A DNA stretch of 64,000 bases from Chenopodium formosanum (GCA_024500155.1 CM044859.1:41276003-41340002); one strand, 5' to 3'. Positions 12,192-23,615 are shown, counted from the stretch's first letter. The notes: generated by a model from the sequence alone, not told the origin. Numbers and translations: made by a program.

Positions 12192-13385
12192 TATATTGCT
12201 TATTGCACATATCCCGATACTCCTTCATCGAAAGACCAACGAGCCTTACGAACACTTGCGGCCCAATATGGTCTAGTAAATGGTCAATTATGCAAAAAAG
12301 GACCTAATGGTCAAAGTTTATAATGTATAGGCCAACCGAAAGCCACACGCCTTATGGAAAATACTCATAATGGTGTTTATGGACCTCACATGAATGGTAA
12401 AATGCTTTTAAAAATAATTTCACGACAAGGGTACTATTGGTCCACTACGGAACATGATTGCATATAATTTGTTAAAAAATTTCAAGACTGCCAAATGTTT
12501 GCTAATTTACAACACCTTCCACCATCTGAACTATACAATCTAACTTCTGCTTGGCCTTTTTCAACTTGGAGAATTAACATAATTGGAAAAATCTCTTCAA
12601 CAGGAGCAGAAGGGCACGAGTACGTATTAGTAGCCATCGATAACTTCACTAAGTATATTGAGGCTGCTTTTTACGTGGATATCACTTCTAAACATGTCGC
12701 ATAGTTTCTTGAACGAAACATATTTTGTAGATATGGAGTTCCACATGAACTAATTAGTGATCAGGGATCTCAATTCAAAGCTGAAGTTGAGACCCTCTTA
12801 ACTCGTTATAAAGTAAAACATCATCACTCATCCCCATACAGACCTCAAGTGAATGGATATGTAGAGTTGACAAATAAAAATATAATTGTCATCATTAAGA
12901 AAATGACAGAAATTATAAAGACTGGCCGAATAAACTACACTTTGCATTATGGGGTTATATAACGTCTATACGAACATCAATAGGAGTAACTCCATACTCC
13001 TTAGTTTTCGGAATGGACGCAGTTCAACCAGTCGAACTGGAAATACAATCCCTACGCATCGTACTTGAAAGTAAGCTGCCGGAAGCTGAATGGGTAAGAG
13101 CGAGGTATGAAGAGCTTTTATTCCTCGATGAACGACGATTAAGAGCTTTGCATCATGTACAAGTCTACCAAAGGTGCATTGCGCGTCATCACAATAAAAG
13201 AGTCAAACCCAGAAATATAAAAGAAGGTGGCCAACCGATCTAAGAGGGAAATTAAAACCTAATTGGATAGGTCCCTACCGCTTAATTGAAATCCTATCAG
13301 GAGGAGCCGTCAGATTAATGGATATCAGAGGAGATGAAATTCGCCAATTAATAAACATTGATCGACTTATGAAATATTACATATG
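12192..13385 (+). pseudogene. Integrase of element B, heavily broken
   Basis: Fragments in several frames: the zinc-binding region around 12370-12500 (GPHMNGKMLLKIISRQGYYW, then CQMF), the catalytic core with AWPFSTWRINIIGK and VLVAIDNFTKYIEAAF at 12550-12675, and GVPHELISDQGSQF near 12737. PYRPQVNGYVELTNK near 12836 keeps the region of the third acidic residue. The C-terminal end reads through 13013-13243 and ends near 13385. Stops at 12189 and 12702 and frame changes near 12960 and 13240 disable it. Confidence 0.75.
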
Positions 13386-13448
13386 AAATCCGGATAAACT
13401 CGTTCACTCATACAACCATTTTTAATTAGCATTTAATTGAAAGATTCT

Positions 13449-13580
13449 AAGTGTTATGCATTTTACCGAATAACACGGTAAAATTCATAACACTTGGGGG
13501 GGGGAATTTAGAAATAATAAACTGTTCTAAGTGTTCAAATTTTTTCGAACATCACGAAAAAATCTTTACACTTGGGTGGG
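13449..13580 (+). repeat. Two tandem stem-loops, each followed by a G-run
   Basis: First: arms 13449-13468 and 13476-13495 (20 bp, one mismatch, AAGTGTTATG...CATAACACTT), 7-nt loop AATAACA, then nine G at 13496-13504. Second, 80 bp downstream: arms 13529-13547 and 13555-13573 (16 of 19 pair), loop AACATCA, then GGGTGGG. The same architecture twice indicates a duplication. Each ends in ACACTTGGG. They lie just after the end of pol, where a polypurine tract or a 3'-end signal would be expected. Confidence 0.85.
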
Positions 13581-13619
13581 TATTAATACAGAATAATACA
13601 GAATTTAAAAAAAAAAAAT

Positions 13620-13760
13620 TCTCGAGACATTCGTAGCACAGGTGTCGCGCAAAACTAGAAGAGTTGTGCTCGAATGTCACGCGCAACAGATTTCGTTGCG
13701 CACGACAGGCTCGAGCAACTACAGTTGTTGCGCGCGCCACCTGATGACGAACTGCAAACC
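13620..13760. repeat. GCGC/AACT palindromic cluster 1
   Basis: Contains several units of the kind GCGCAAC...GTTGCGC, ending in AGTTGTTGCGCGCGCCACCTG. CpG-dense against an AT-rich background. Related clusters occur at 15070-15130, 15975-16090, 19735-19830, 36710-36810, 38160-38280, 59840-60090 and 61600-61715. Confidence 0.75.
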
Positions 13761-14230
13761 TGAATTTTTACGTTTGAATGAAGTTGCGACTTCTACTTGC
13801 GACAAAAAGAGGGTGTTTCTTAAATATAACATATACTCAGAAAATAAAATAAAACTTTGATTTAATTCATTTTAAATAAGGTTTGATTAATTTTCATTTA
13901 ATTTCTACCTAAGAGATTAAATAAAAATAAAAAAATTAACAAAAAACACGTTAAAACTATGCAAAGACCTGATTTCGTAAAGCGAATACGTAGGCAATTT
14001 TTATTATTCGGTCATATCAAAATAAAAAAAATATAAACCTCATTTTTATTTCATTCAAATTTCAAAAGAGAGACGTTGTTGAACTAGATTGTAAACGAAA
14101 AATAAAACATAGTAGTGATTACACTTTATACGAAAAAAAAAACTAATGATAAAATTGTGTAACACTCTAAGGTTTTACTATGTCCTCGATTGTCACAGAT
14201 GATGGAGGAGTAGTTTCCATCGCAGTATTT
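13761..14230. other. AT-rich non-coding spacer between pol and antisense gene
   Basis: No gene. Holds CTGATTTCGTAAAGCGAATA followed by CGTAGGCAA at 13970-13999, a variant of the GGATACGTAGGCAA motif of element A. It likely contains the 3' untranslated end of the antisense gene that stops at 14231. Confidence 0.5.
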
Positions 14231-15831
14231 TCACATTGTGTAACACTCCCTTACACTCTTCTTTTTCACCCAAACATTGTTTTTCAATTTAGGGATTGGG
14301 GCCTTTGAAACCTGTTTTCCTTTCCCTTTTATTATTGAAGCTTTCTTGCGAGTATTTAGTGAATATACTTTGATTTTTACACCTTGTTGCGCGGGTTTGG
14401 AGGGAGCTTTCCTTTTTCCTTCGAACAAGCCTTAGGGGATGAGAAGTCTAATTTTCTTCTCACTCCTTTGTTTTGGCCACTAGGAGGAGTAGTAATTGTT
14501 GAATGCATTAAAGGCTTAGGTGGATTACGAGCGGTGGCGGCTTGAAGTTGAGATTGAGCCTTGTTTAATTCACCCTTATCCGTCGCATTCATCCAAGCTT
14601 TGTAAAAGGAAGATAATGCAATAATCGTGGTAGGATTTTGTATTATCCACCTAGGAAGACTTGACCAATATTCCATCCAACGAAGAATTCTTTCGGGTTT
14701 AAAGATCACATCTTTAGGGGCATCACAATCTTGCGGGGGAATAAATTGTTTCATCCCATATTGTCTCATTACCCTGCAAGGAAAAATATAATTAGTACTA
14801 GATAGGCCTAAAAGCTTAATGTAAGGGCAATTGAGACTATTCCCAGTCATACTATTTATGTTCCACCAAGGAATCACAAAACGTATGTTAGGAACCCCAT
14901 GACAAAAAACGATGTCCATTCCTCTTCGTTCTTATGCTTATAAAGGATTTGACGTCCAGGGAATTTCCTTACTCCATTAGCCTCTAGGTTTTGTGGCTGA
15001 TCAACAATTCGCAAGCGCTCCATGAGCCAAATCTGACAAAAAAAAAAGAAAAAATCATTTTGGGATTTTTTACACAAGCAGGTGGCTCGCACAACCAAAC
15101 TAGTTGCGCGCGCCCTCCGCGCGCAGCGACGAAGATTACGCTAGTCATGCTAGCACAACTTTGTAACTTTTGCTGATAAACGCAGAAAAAAAACGTACAT
15201 GTAATAGGAGAGGACTTCCCGAGAAACCGTTTTCGTTAGGGTCTCCTCAAAGGCGATTTAAACACAGAACGATTTCCGCCAAAACCAAAGGAGCGGGTGA
15301 ATAAAATCCCTCTATTTGCTCTACTATGGACACCATGGAATAATCTCTGTATTCTTTGCCTGTCCTAAATAAACAATTAACAACAAGACAATAACCTAAA
15401 ACACGAATTGTAAAGCGTTGTTTAGTCATGTTGTCACGAGGGGAGACAAGATGTTCAATAAATTGAATCAAGTTCGCGCCTTCTTCAGTTCCAATGTTGG
15501 TCATATCATTGTCGGACAAGCCAAAAAAATCTTTCGAATATAGGTTTGGGATCCAACAGGATAGGCGAATAAGTCACTGGGAGAGTATTTGTAGGGAAAC
15601 GAAACAAGGCCTCAAACTCACCAGGAAGGGGGACAATTTGTCCCCTTTAAACAAGAAAAGATGGTGATTAGAGTCCCAATGGTTGACTGCGGCATGAAGA
15701 AAATCAAAGTTAACCACTAGTTGCATATAATTCAATAGAGGGTCTAGGTGGTAAATTTTGAAATCTAGTTTGTCCTCGGTTGAAAGGGAAGTGACCCATT
15801 GCTTCAAACGTTGTTCCAAGGTCTTCACCAT
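14231..15831 (-). pseudogene. Antisense accessory gene 1: DUF7745/plant-mobile-domain-like protein, broken
   Basis: Starts at an ATG at 15829-15831. N-terminal part has FLHAAVNHWDSNHHLFLF, the family pattern 'F.dALv.FWDp..hvFrF..dEl.P', then shifts frame near 15620, where LPGEFEAL is read in another frame. A probable intron runs 15198 to 15033 (GTACGT...CAG); after it the exon begins IWLMERLRIV. Downstream FPCRVMRQYGMKQFIPPQD matches the typical 'YyPaRVlRQlG..Q.iP' region, followed by a basic, Pro/Lys-rich tail to the stop at 14231. Stops near 15519 and the frame changes break it. The gene faces the pol of element B. A TATA-like box and a GCGC cluster lie upstream. Family assignment is from motif memory; role unknown. 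Confidence 0.6.
15033..15198 (-). other. Probable intron of antisense gene 1 carrying GCGC cluster 2
   Basis: On the minus strand it starts GTACGT and ends in a long pyrimidine run followed by TTTTGTCAG. Removing it joins the SPLLL and IWLMERL segments in the order expected for the family. The intron contains AGTTGCGCGCGCCCTCCGCG near 15101-15120, one of the palindromic clusters. Confidence 0.5.
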
Positions 15832-15918
15832 TGTTCAAAAAAAAAAAGAGAGAGAATGATAATTTAGAGAGATTAAGCGAATGAATGCGAAATGATAAAA
15901 AACCTACACGAAACCACG

Positions 15919-16090
15919 TTTAAATAGAGCCAACAGGGGGAAATTTTTAGCAAATTCAGCTAAAAGGAAAGTTCAACAACAGGTGGCGCACGCAACTCAT
16001 GAGTTGTGCGCCACATCCGCGCGCAATTGATTCACATTCGCGCGACAGCCGTGCGCAACTCACGCAGTTGCACGCGTCTCCCCTGACGCA
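15919..16090 (-). promoter_or_regulatory. Putative promoter of antisense gene 1: TATA-like box plus GCGC cluster 3
   Basis: On the minus strand a TATA-like CTATTTAAAC lies at 15919-15927, about 90 bp before the start codon. Upstream, 15975-16090 holds the palindromic modules GGCGCACGCAACT-CATG-AGTTGTGCGCC and GTGCGCAACTCACGCAGTTG. The cluster-then-TATA order repeats in the LTRs of D and E. Confidence 0.55.
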
Positions 16091-16169
16091 ACATGTGTGT
16101 TAGATTTATTTCCGTATTTTGGCTCACATAATGATGAAATCTTCACGAAATCTTAAGACGAATCATACG

Positions 16170-16410
16170 CTTGCCTTTTAACACTTTGTGTCCCTTTTCT
16201 TGCCTACTTTCTCATTTTTTTTTTCTTTCATTTTCCTACTTTCTTATTTTCTTTTTTTGTTTTCTTTTTATTTTCTTTTTATTTTTTTCCTACTTTTCTT
16301 ATTTTCTTTTTTATTATTTTCCTACTTCCTTATTTTCTTTTTTTTTTATTATTTTATTATTTTCTTTTTTATATTCTTTTCGCCTTCCCTTTTTTTGTGT
16401 TTTGCTTATT
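16170..16410. repeat. Polypyrimidine tract
   Basis: Almost only T and C on the + strand, built from drifting copies of TTTTCCTACTTTCTTATTTTC. Long ORFs here encode only Phe/Leu/Ser/Tyr runs and are not genes. It is followed at 16413-16433 by GAGGGGGTAAGTCGGGAACCC, related to the AGTCGGTACCC motif of element A. Confidence 0.8.
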
Positions 16411-16562
16411 TTTTCGAGGGGGTAAGTCGGGAACCCTTTCCCTCCCTTAAATTTTTTTTGCAATAATAATGTACACATGGAAAAAAAATAATAATGATGA
16501 CATATATACAAATGTGTCATATGTACAAACAATGCAAAAAATATATATACATCTGTTTCCTA

Positions 16563-16563
<1 letters not shown>

Positions 16564-16638
<75 letters not shown>
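16564..16638. repeat. (AAT)n microsatellite
   Basis: About 25 uninterrupted trinucleotide units. The poly-Asn and poly-Leu ORFs read from it are artefacts. It lies at the 3' end of the mobile-domain gene. Confidence 0.95.
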
Positions 16639-16639
16639 G

Positions 16640-18841
16640 TAAAATAATAATATTTTTACAAAAGGAATCAGGGTGCTCGGCGACTACTAGACAGTTGTTG
16701 CACATCCTGCAAAATCCAAAACGAAGATTAATACATGAAATGTAATAATTTCGTTCAAAAGAAAAGGAATAAAACTTACCGCGATTATCCGATGATCACG
16801 GCATGATAAAGTCATGAGGGATCTTCGATAAGCAGCTCGGAAAGCACGTAAAGTCCTCACCATGCCATTCACGGTTTCCCGCTGTTCCAAGAATCAAGGA
16901 CAGTTAGTAAACAAATGTATAAGAAACAAAAAATAAATAGAAATATTTAAGTACATATGCACAAAAGACATACCGACTCAACCGTCTCAGGTACAAATGA
17001 TATCCCCTCGTAATCCTCTGCTTCTGGAAGGGTCTCACGATTTACCGATCCGACAATATCGGTATAAGTGATCTCCACTGTAGGAGGCACCTAGCCGCCT
17101 AACTCGACCTGCTAAAATATAGATGAAAAAAAAACGATAAAAAGGTCTAAGTTCCGAAAAATAAATAGAAATAACGAAAAGAGAGAGTTAGAGTACTAAC
17201 CGGAACAAAAGCCGGAAAAAGAGTCAGCCTAGATACTATAAATGCCAGATAAGAAACCTCCGGCAGCACCAGATGCTTCGCTGGATAACCAAGGATCGCC
17301 TGAGCTCAATCCTCGGTAGACAACAAGTCCGGACGTAACATCCGGATCAGGGGATCCGCTGGAACCAAAGGCTCCTTGGATGAAAGCTACCAGAGAACAC
17401 GCTCGCTTAAAAACCAAGCATCTGTCCTCTGGAGTACCGAGAGTCCCGAATCGAGGGCTCGGAAACGGCAACGAACCATGCAAGACCATATAGCCTCAGG
17501 GACTCCGACGATCAAACTCCAATGACGGAGATCGATCTATAAAACCAAAACACATGAAGTATCGTCGGAAGATAAATAAAACCAAAGAATACACATGTAA
17601 TTGGAATACTCATCGACACACGAGTCGCCGAAAGGATCCTTTGGCGGAAGTCGCCGGCAGAAGTGGCTCGTCTCTTCTTAATCGCGACAAATCGATGGCC
17701 GATAGGAAAACGAGTAGCCCCAAGCACCCTGGGGTCTAAGAAAGGCAGGTACGAGTATCCCCAAGCCTGAAATCGAGAAAAGATAAGCTTAAAGGAAAAG
17801 GCGAAAGTAATAACCAAAAGAAGCTTAAAACACGTACCTCAAGGATACGACCATACCACGTAAGCGAGATCCGAGGCACTTCAGAAGCTGCCGCGGAATC
17901 CATCACCCGAGTCGCCTTGCCCATAACTGTAAGCATATGGGCATATGACACCTCTGCCCAACTCAGGTCACCTACTTGCCCCAAATCGCTGAGACAAATA
18001 AGTAACCCAATGTCGAAACGCTCTTCTCGATCACTCAAGATAGTGACGGAAAGAACTTGAGCAATGTATATCCGAGCCAGTTGCTCAAGTGTGCACTATT
18101 GATCAAGCTCGTCAGCAGACAACTCGTTGGCAAGAACCAAGTACGGACAAGACTGCGCGTACACGTGAAGGGCCGACGCAAGACAGTCCCCCACAAGGTT
18201 ACGCAGTCTCTCGTTTGACCCCTTAACGAACTTTATGACTACGGGTTCGCCTCCAAAAGGAAAACCCGTAATAATAGAGAAATAGAAAGGGGTAACCGTC
18301 ATCTCTCCCCATGGAAAGTGGAAAGTGTAGGTGGAATCCCACCAAAACTCCAGCAATCCACGGAGGAAAGCTGACGATGCAGGCCGACTCGATAAATCCC
18401 GAAGAGCTGCCAGCTAGCTATCTCGGAAAGTGCTACAATCTCCTTTGCCACGTCTGGCAAATTCTCAAAACGGGCTCGCAGGTCACTAGAGCCGTATAAA
18501 CTCATGCTAGGCTCACTCTAAATAAAAGAATAAAAAATAAAAAAAACGGTTATGGTTTAAAAAGGAGAAACAAAGGAAAAAAGAAAGAAACAAAGTCGTG
18601 AAAAACTCATGATGCCACGCCACACTCTAATCGAAACATGATGGTCTAGGTCCCACATAAGGACCCTAGGGTCCTAATTGGGAGGAGCCTACCAAACCAT
18701 ATCCTCCTGGCAACGTTAATCGGCCGCGACGTGTCGCTCTCAAACCTCCTCTCGAGGACGGGTCACCCTCTTTCGAGGGCAAACCACCTCGTCAGGACCA
18801 CCTAGAATCTCCTCAGTGTCGACAAACGAAGGCGAGTCCAT
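16640..18841 (-). pseudogene. Antisense accessory gene 2: plant mobile domain (PMD) protein, copy 1
   Basis: ATG at 18839-18841. First exon encodes MDSPSFVDTEEIL and a basic VCPRKRVTRPREEV, then an in-frame TGA at 18740-18742. The PMD core is at 18356-18096: LEFWWDSTYTFHFPWGEM, TVTPFYFSIITGFPFGGEPV, LHVYAQSCPYLVLANELSAD. This is the pattern FWd..t.tF.f.wGEmt.T..Df.mitGlpf.GepV of PF10536. Upstream of the core the frame is shifted. Probable introns: 17837 to 17769 (GTACGT...TTTCAG) and others further on, with exon-like pieces to about 16640. It faces pol of element B and is duplicated in inverse orientation at 62604-63994. Known: Arabidopsis PMD proteins MAIN and MAIL1 help silence transposons. 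What this copy did is not known. Confidence 0.7.
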
Positions 18842-20785
18842 GCTATGACGGATAAAGTTTCTTTAATTAGTTTACTTTATTTCCTAAATTAAACTAATAT
18901 ATGTATTCTTGACCCATTTTGTCTGCATAACGGCTGCCGATAGGGCAAAACACGAAAATCAAATGCCACCCATACTTGGAAGCTACGTTACCTGCAGTTA
19001 AACTTAGTAAATTGGGGCTTCTAACACCCATAAAAGCCATCCTTTACTAGTTTCAACTAAGTATTTAAGGTATTGTATTTAAAAAATCTCTAAGAATCAA
19101 CTACTTCTAGACGAATAATAGTAATATCAACACAATTATCGTCTATCAAACGATCTTGAAGTTTGAATATGGTAAAAATAGGCTAAGTATACACTTCACG
19201 CCAACATTTTCGGATTCAAAATTTTCAAAATATTAATTATGGAAGCAAAAATAGTTCTAATACTACAATTACTGCATAATTGACAAGTATAACCAAAATG
19301 AGCAAACAAAATAACAGAAAATCAAACCAAATTCGAGTAGAATTGCAAAAAACGCACTCACACGAAGAAATACTCATACAAGGTTCAAAACTTAACCATT
19401 TTTCATGAAATTTGTTGCAAAACACTGCTCAAACATATTATAACAACATGGAACAAACAATTTCAAGAATAATGGACCGAATCGAAAACCCCCAAATTCG
19501 AAATTTAGGGTTCAAAGGTTCGAAAATCGTCCCAATTAAGCCTAAATCAAACGAAAAATAACAAAAAACTTACATTGGATTATGGAAAATATGAATTAAG
19601 GACGAAGTTTGCTTCTTTTAGCTTCGAAAATCGCAAGAAACCAAGCTCTTTAGAGAGATAATGGGGCGAAAATAGACGAAGGAAGGAGAGAGCGAAATGA
19701 AAAATCTCGTTTGCAATTTTCTTTTTGCTCAACTGAGTGTCGCGTGCAACTAAATCTGTTGCGCGTGACATACCAGCGCAACTCAGAACGATGCGCGCCC
19801 CTGGCCTCCGCGATCTTCTGAGTTGTGCGCGGATACTTGTCACTAAAATAACCGGAATCTTGATTTTGATCCGTTTGATCATTTTTAAATGGTTTTTGCT
19901 CGTTATTAGACGTAATGGCGCGAAAATTATCAAAATGTTTTTAAATTTCTTTGCATCTTGTAGTTTGTTTTCTTCTTTGTTAGTTTTTTGCATCATTCTT
20001 GCATGCACACTGTGCTTTGTGCCTTCCCCAAGCATACGATTTGAACGTTTTTCGTAAGAGTGCCTTAAGACGTTCTGTGGTGGTGCTTTACGTAAAAGCA
20101 CCCATAGACAGGTTTGTCATTTTATTGTACTTACATTACAAATGTCCGGGTTTTCTTCTTTTTTCACGTCCGAAGCAAAAAGGAAGGCGTTTTCATGCAG
20201 TGTAAAAATGCAAATGGCGTATCGTACTGCGCAAAATTGTACGGCGTAGGTGTTGCGTAAAATTTCACTTCAGCCCAAAGTTTTGCGAGATCTACCTCTC
20301 GGGACTAAAAGGTAGAGAATTGTTGTAGGCGTTAGCTAACGAGTCGACAGGCGCGCCGAACCATCCGGAACATGCACTTCTTGAATGGGAGCAAATATAG
20401 TAGTTAGTGCGCTTACTAACTTAAAGGACAGTTAGGGTGTCGAAATCATCCCCTGTATAAAGAAGCGACGAGACGATGTCGCGCCTATGTAGTCACGTGT
20501 CCCCAGTTCTGAGACACGTGTACTCATCTTGTGGACAAAATTGTTGAGAGAGTTGCTAACCTTCTTCCCTCTCACTGGATTTGGATATATTCCTCCAGTC
20601 CCGAGACATGTATTTCTATCTTGTAGACATCCGGCTCGAATACCGGACTCGGCTCGAATACCGGACCATTTTGACTCAGATACCAAAAACCCCTTTTCAT
20701 CTTTTTTTTGTTAAAGTCAGGCTAAAGTTTCAATGACATATCGAGGGACTTTAGACCAACGATGACACGATTGAGAGGAAATCTA
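18842..20785 (-). promoter_or_regulatory. 5' region of the PMD gene: GCGC cluster 4, CT-rich leader, leader intron
   Basis: Reading on the minus strand: homology with 60650-62603 starts near 20785. A 21-bp near-palindrome GGTGCTTTACGTAAAAGCACC lies at 20082-20102 and the GCGC cluster at 19735-19830. A CT-rich leader (CTCTCTCCTTCC) follows, then a splice donor CAATGTAAGTTTTT near 19570 and an acceptor just before the ATG at 18841 (CGTCATAG|CATGG). A transcript with a long leader intron is inferred. No canonical TATA box is seen. Confidence 0.45.
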
Positions 20786-20918
20786 CCCCTTTTATTAATA
20801 GGTACACGATTGAGATGTTCAAAACTCTCGCTCTTCAAGTCAACGATCCTTGGAAACCATTACAAATGCTTTCATTAATAGGTACATATGAAATATTAAA
20901 GTTAAAACAAACCTTAAA

Positions 20919-21566
20919 CAACTTGAGATTTTGAAACAAAAGGAAAACGAGGAATTTACCACTTTCTTCAACAAGTGGAGGGAAACTTCCGCTAAGATGG
21001 TGGAGGTTGCTACTAAAAAAGAGTCTGTAAGGATGTTCATCAAGAACCTCCAAGAGAAGTATTTAAAGCATTTGAAATACCAACACAACCTAAATACTTT
21101 AAAGGTTTTCTATAACATAGGCACTGACATTGAAGATGACCTTGGAAAAAAAAAACTACTAACAATAGTAACAACAGTGGCTGGAAAGGAAAGAAGAACG
21201 ACAATCCTTCTTTTTTCGAAAACACCTACTCTAGTAACAATGTTAGTACCTTTGACCTTAACGATGTCTTGACCATGGATAATCAAGGATGTAAAAAAAA
21301 CTAAAAGAGAATTCACACATATTCAAATGACCTATGATGTAGCTTTCGATCGTCTCTATGTCCAAGGATTAATCAAACCTATAGGCCCTAATGTGGATCC
21401 AACGCCAAAAAAGTGATCTTCAAGATGGTATCCCAACTCTCATTGTAACTACCATCAAGGAAGTGGTCATGCCACGAATGCATGTTACAGATTTCAAAAT
21501 CTCATTCAAGATCTCATAGATACAAACAAAATTCCATTGCCTCTAGTTGGCAAGAAGACCGGGTGA
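20919..21566 (+). pseudogene. gag C-terminal fragment in copy C
   Basis: Begins EILKQKENEEFTTFFNKWRE and tracks gag of element A through IKNLQEKYLKHLKYQHNLNT and a frame-shifted C-terminus. The knuckle region (HCNYHQGSGHATNACYRFQN) is still visible near 21440-21500, after several indels and a stop at 21270. The N-terminal half of gag is missing. Non-functional. Confidence 0.75.
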
Positions 21567-23259
21567 TGATAAAGCAAAAGATACGAGACAAGCTTCAACG
21601 AAAAGATTTCGTGAATTCTTTTTTTTTTTATTTCCCCTCCCCTTAATGATTCTTGAATATAATCATCACATTAAATTTTGTTAGAAAATAAATAAATAAA
21701 ATTAAAATTAAAATGCATGCCAAACTAAGCACAAGGTATACTAATGATTTGAGGCACCTCTTGTAGCCACATCATATCACTTTATTCTTTTTGAAAATAC
21801 AATCATTTCTTGATAAACCACTTTGAGCCTCATCTAATGTTATACCTTTATTTTTTCAACCCACATGTACCTAACCTTTGGATTGGATGGTGTACAAATT
21901 ATGCAAGTTTTAAATACAAAAGTTTTAGTGATTTTACCTAGATCACAAAAATTAAAAAAAAAAAAACAAAGCAATAAAAGAGTGAAAAAGGGCAAGTGTT
22001 CCAATGTCTTTGATATAAACATATATTTGATAAGAAATGTCTTAGATTGTGTCTCTAATAGAGTGCTCGGTATCGTGCCTGAGAAACATGAATGCCAAGT
22101 GAGTGATAGACCGCATGATTGGGATTGCCCACACTTATTAAAAAAAAGGATTTGAAAAAATTCAAAAGAAAAAACAAGAGAGGGTGGGTGCAGGGCGGAC
22201 GATTTCAAAGTGAGTTAAAAAGCGAGGAAACCTCAAGCATACAAATACAAAGATTCAAAAGCAAGGTTGCACAACTTGGGGGCTTATCTAGGGTCTTGAG
22301 CATTTATCCTCTTCTTCTTCAACCCTGAGCTTAACCACGTTACAACCCTTCAAAAGACCTCTTTGAGGTACATATACTAGTGCCAAGTTTGGCTAGAGCT
22401 ATGTCCTGCTTGATTCCTAACTGATACATAGGAAACCTAAGTACGGTCGTAATAAAAATGCATTCATACATTCACATTTACATTCATCATGATCATATCA
22501 AGGGATCTCCAATGCTCATATCTATCCATTGAGAGCTAGACATTGGGGTTTGATCCCTACTTCATTAGCCTACCCAGCCTAAGAGTCACCATCATTTAAC
22601 TCTTCTCAAAATATTTTCTACAACTTTATCCATTGCTGCCTTACTATATTGTCACTTTCACACACATCGCATATATATGACCAAATAATCCTTCCCTTAG
22701 GAATCCTTTGTCATAAAATCTTAACATAACAATGAAGCATGCCTTTGTCATATAGAAATCACTCATTATTATAATCATCATCGCATCACAAAGTATACAG
22801 AACTTAGCCTCCTCGCCTAAGTCGCCTACAAACTTTCATCAACGAGTCATCAAATGAGATATCCTAGGATGGTACAATCCTTAAAACATAATATACAACA
22901 TCGACGCATTCATTTGACTCAGCTCATTCAACATGCACCACAAATACTAAAACACTTCACTTCTTCCTTTTCATGTCTTTCTTTTTTCGGGAGAAAGTCG
23001 GTACCCTCCACAAAAATGACGGAAATTTTTTGTTTTTCTGCATTTTTGAGTCACACGGCACAATCACAATACCATGGACACACGAGTCATGTGCACATTG
23101 AGTCATGTCGTGTTATCACATCGAGTCTATTTCAGTACGTCAAGTTACACATCGAGTCAAGCAAAACATTAAGTCTTATACAATAAGTCGTGTAAACACT
23201 AAAACTTGAGTCAACCTTAAGCAAATCAACTGTCAACTGGTGAAATTTGATCTATTTTG

Positions 23260-23615
23260 AATGGCTTAAGAATATCTTATTCAACGACGATTTTTCCGGG
23301 ATTGGATTGTCATATTAGTTGACAAATTTTCAAAGAGTGGATTGTCGCGCATCTTCTTCAACGACAATGTTTCCAAGATTGGAATGTCAACTCTAGCAAT
23401 GTTTCCAAGCACGGATTGTCGCACATCTTATCTATTTGGCAAATTTCCAAGTTTAGATTGTTAAACATTTATTCAATCTACAATAATTTTTCCTAGATTG
23501 GATTGTCATCTCTGGCAATGTTTCCAAGTGTCGATTGTCGTGCTCCTTCTTTGAGTTCAGATTTTCATACATTCATAAAGTCCTTGGCAATTTTTTCGAG
23601 ATTGGATTGTCATAC
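23260..23615 (+). repeat. Tandem repeats in copy C, related to the 43-bp array
   Basis: Repeated CAACGACAAT-TTTCC...GGATTGTC units like those at 4200-4960, but more diverged and irregularly spaced. The array is interrupted by the LTR starting at 23620. Confidence 0.75.

Larger units (their letters stand above)
7642..20785 (+). mobile_element. Element B: decayed Tat/Ogre-like element with two antisense accessory genes
   Basis: Domain order on the + strand is gag end (7665), protease (8830), RT (10384), RNase H (11402), archaeal-type RNase H (11673), integrase (12200-13385). The second RNase H is diagnostic of the Tat lineage. Downstream, two genes on the minus strand face pol: a DUF7745/mobile-domain-like gene (14231-15831) and a plant-mobile-domain gene (16640-18841) with its 5' region to about 20785. 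The block 17000-20785 is repeated in inverse orientation at 60650-63994, where it lies next to a polypurine tract and LTR, which supports reading it as the 3' internal part of such an element. Both LTRs are missing: the left side abuts the LTR of A and the right side abuts copy C. One element carrying two antisense genes is an inference; two fused fragments are possible. Confidence 0.6.

Noticed and set aside
16171..16466. Two long Phe-rich ORFs that look like membrane proteins
   Set aside because: They are translations of a polypyrimidine tract and have no start context or domain.
16494..16745. Poly-Asn (and opposite poly-Leu) ORFs
   Set aside because: Pure product of the (AAT)n microsatellite.
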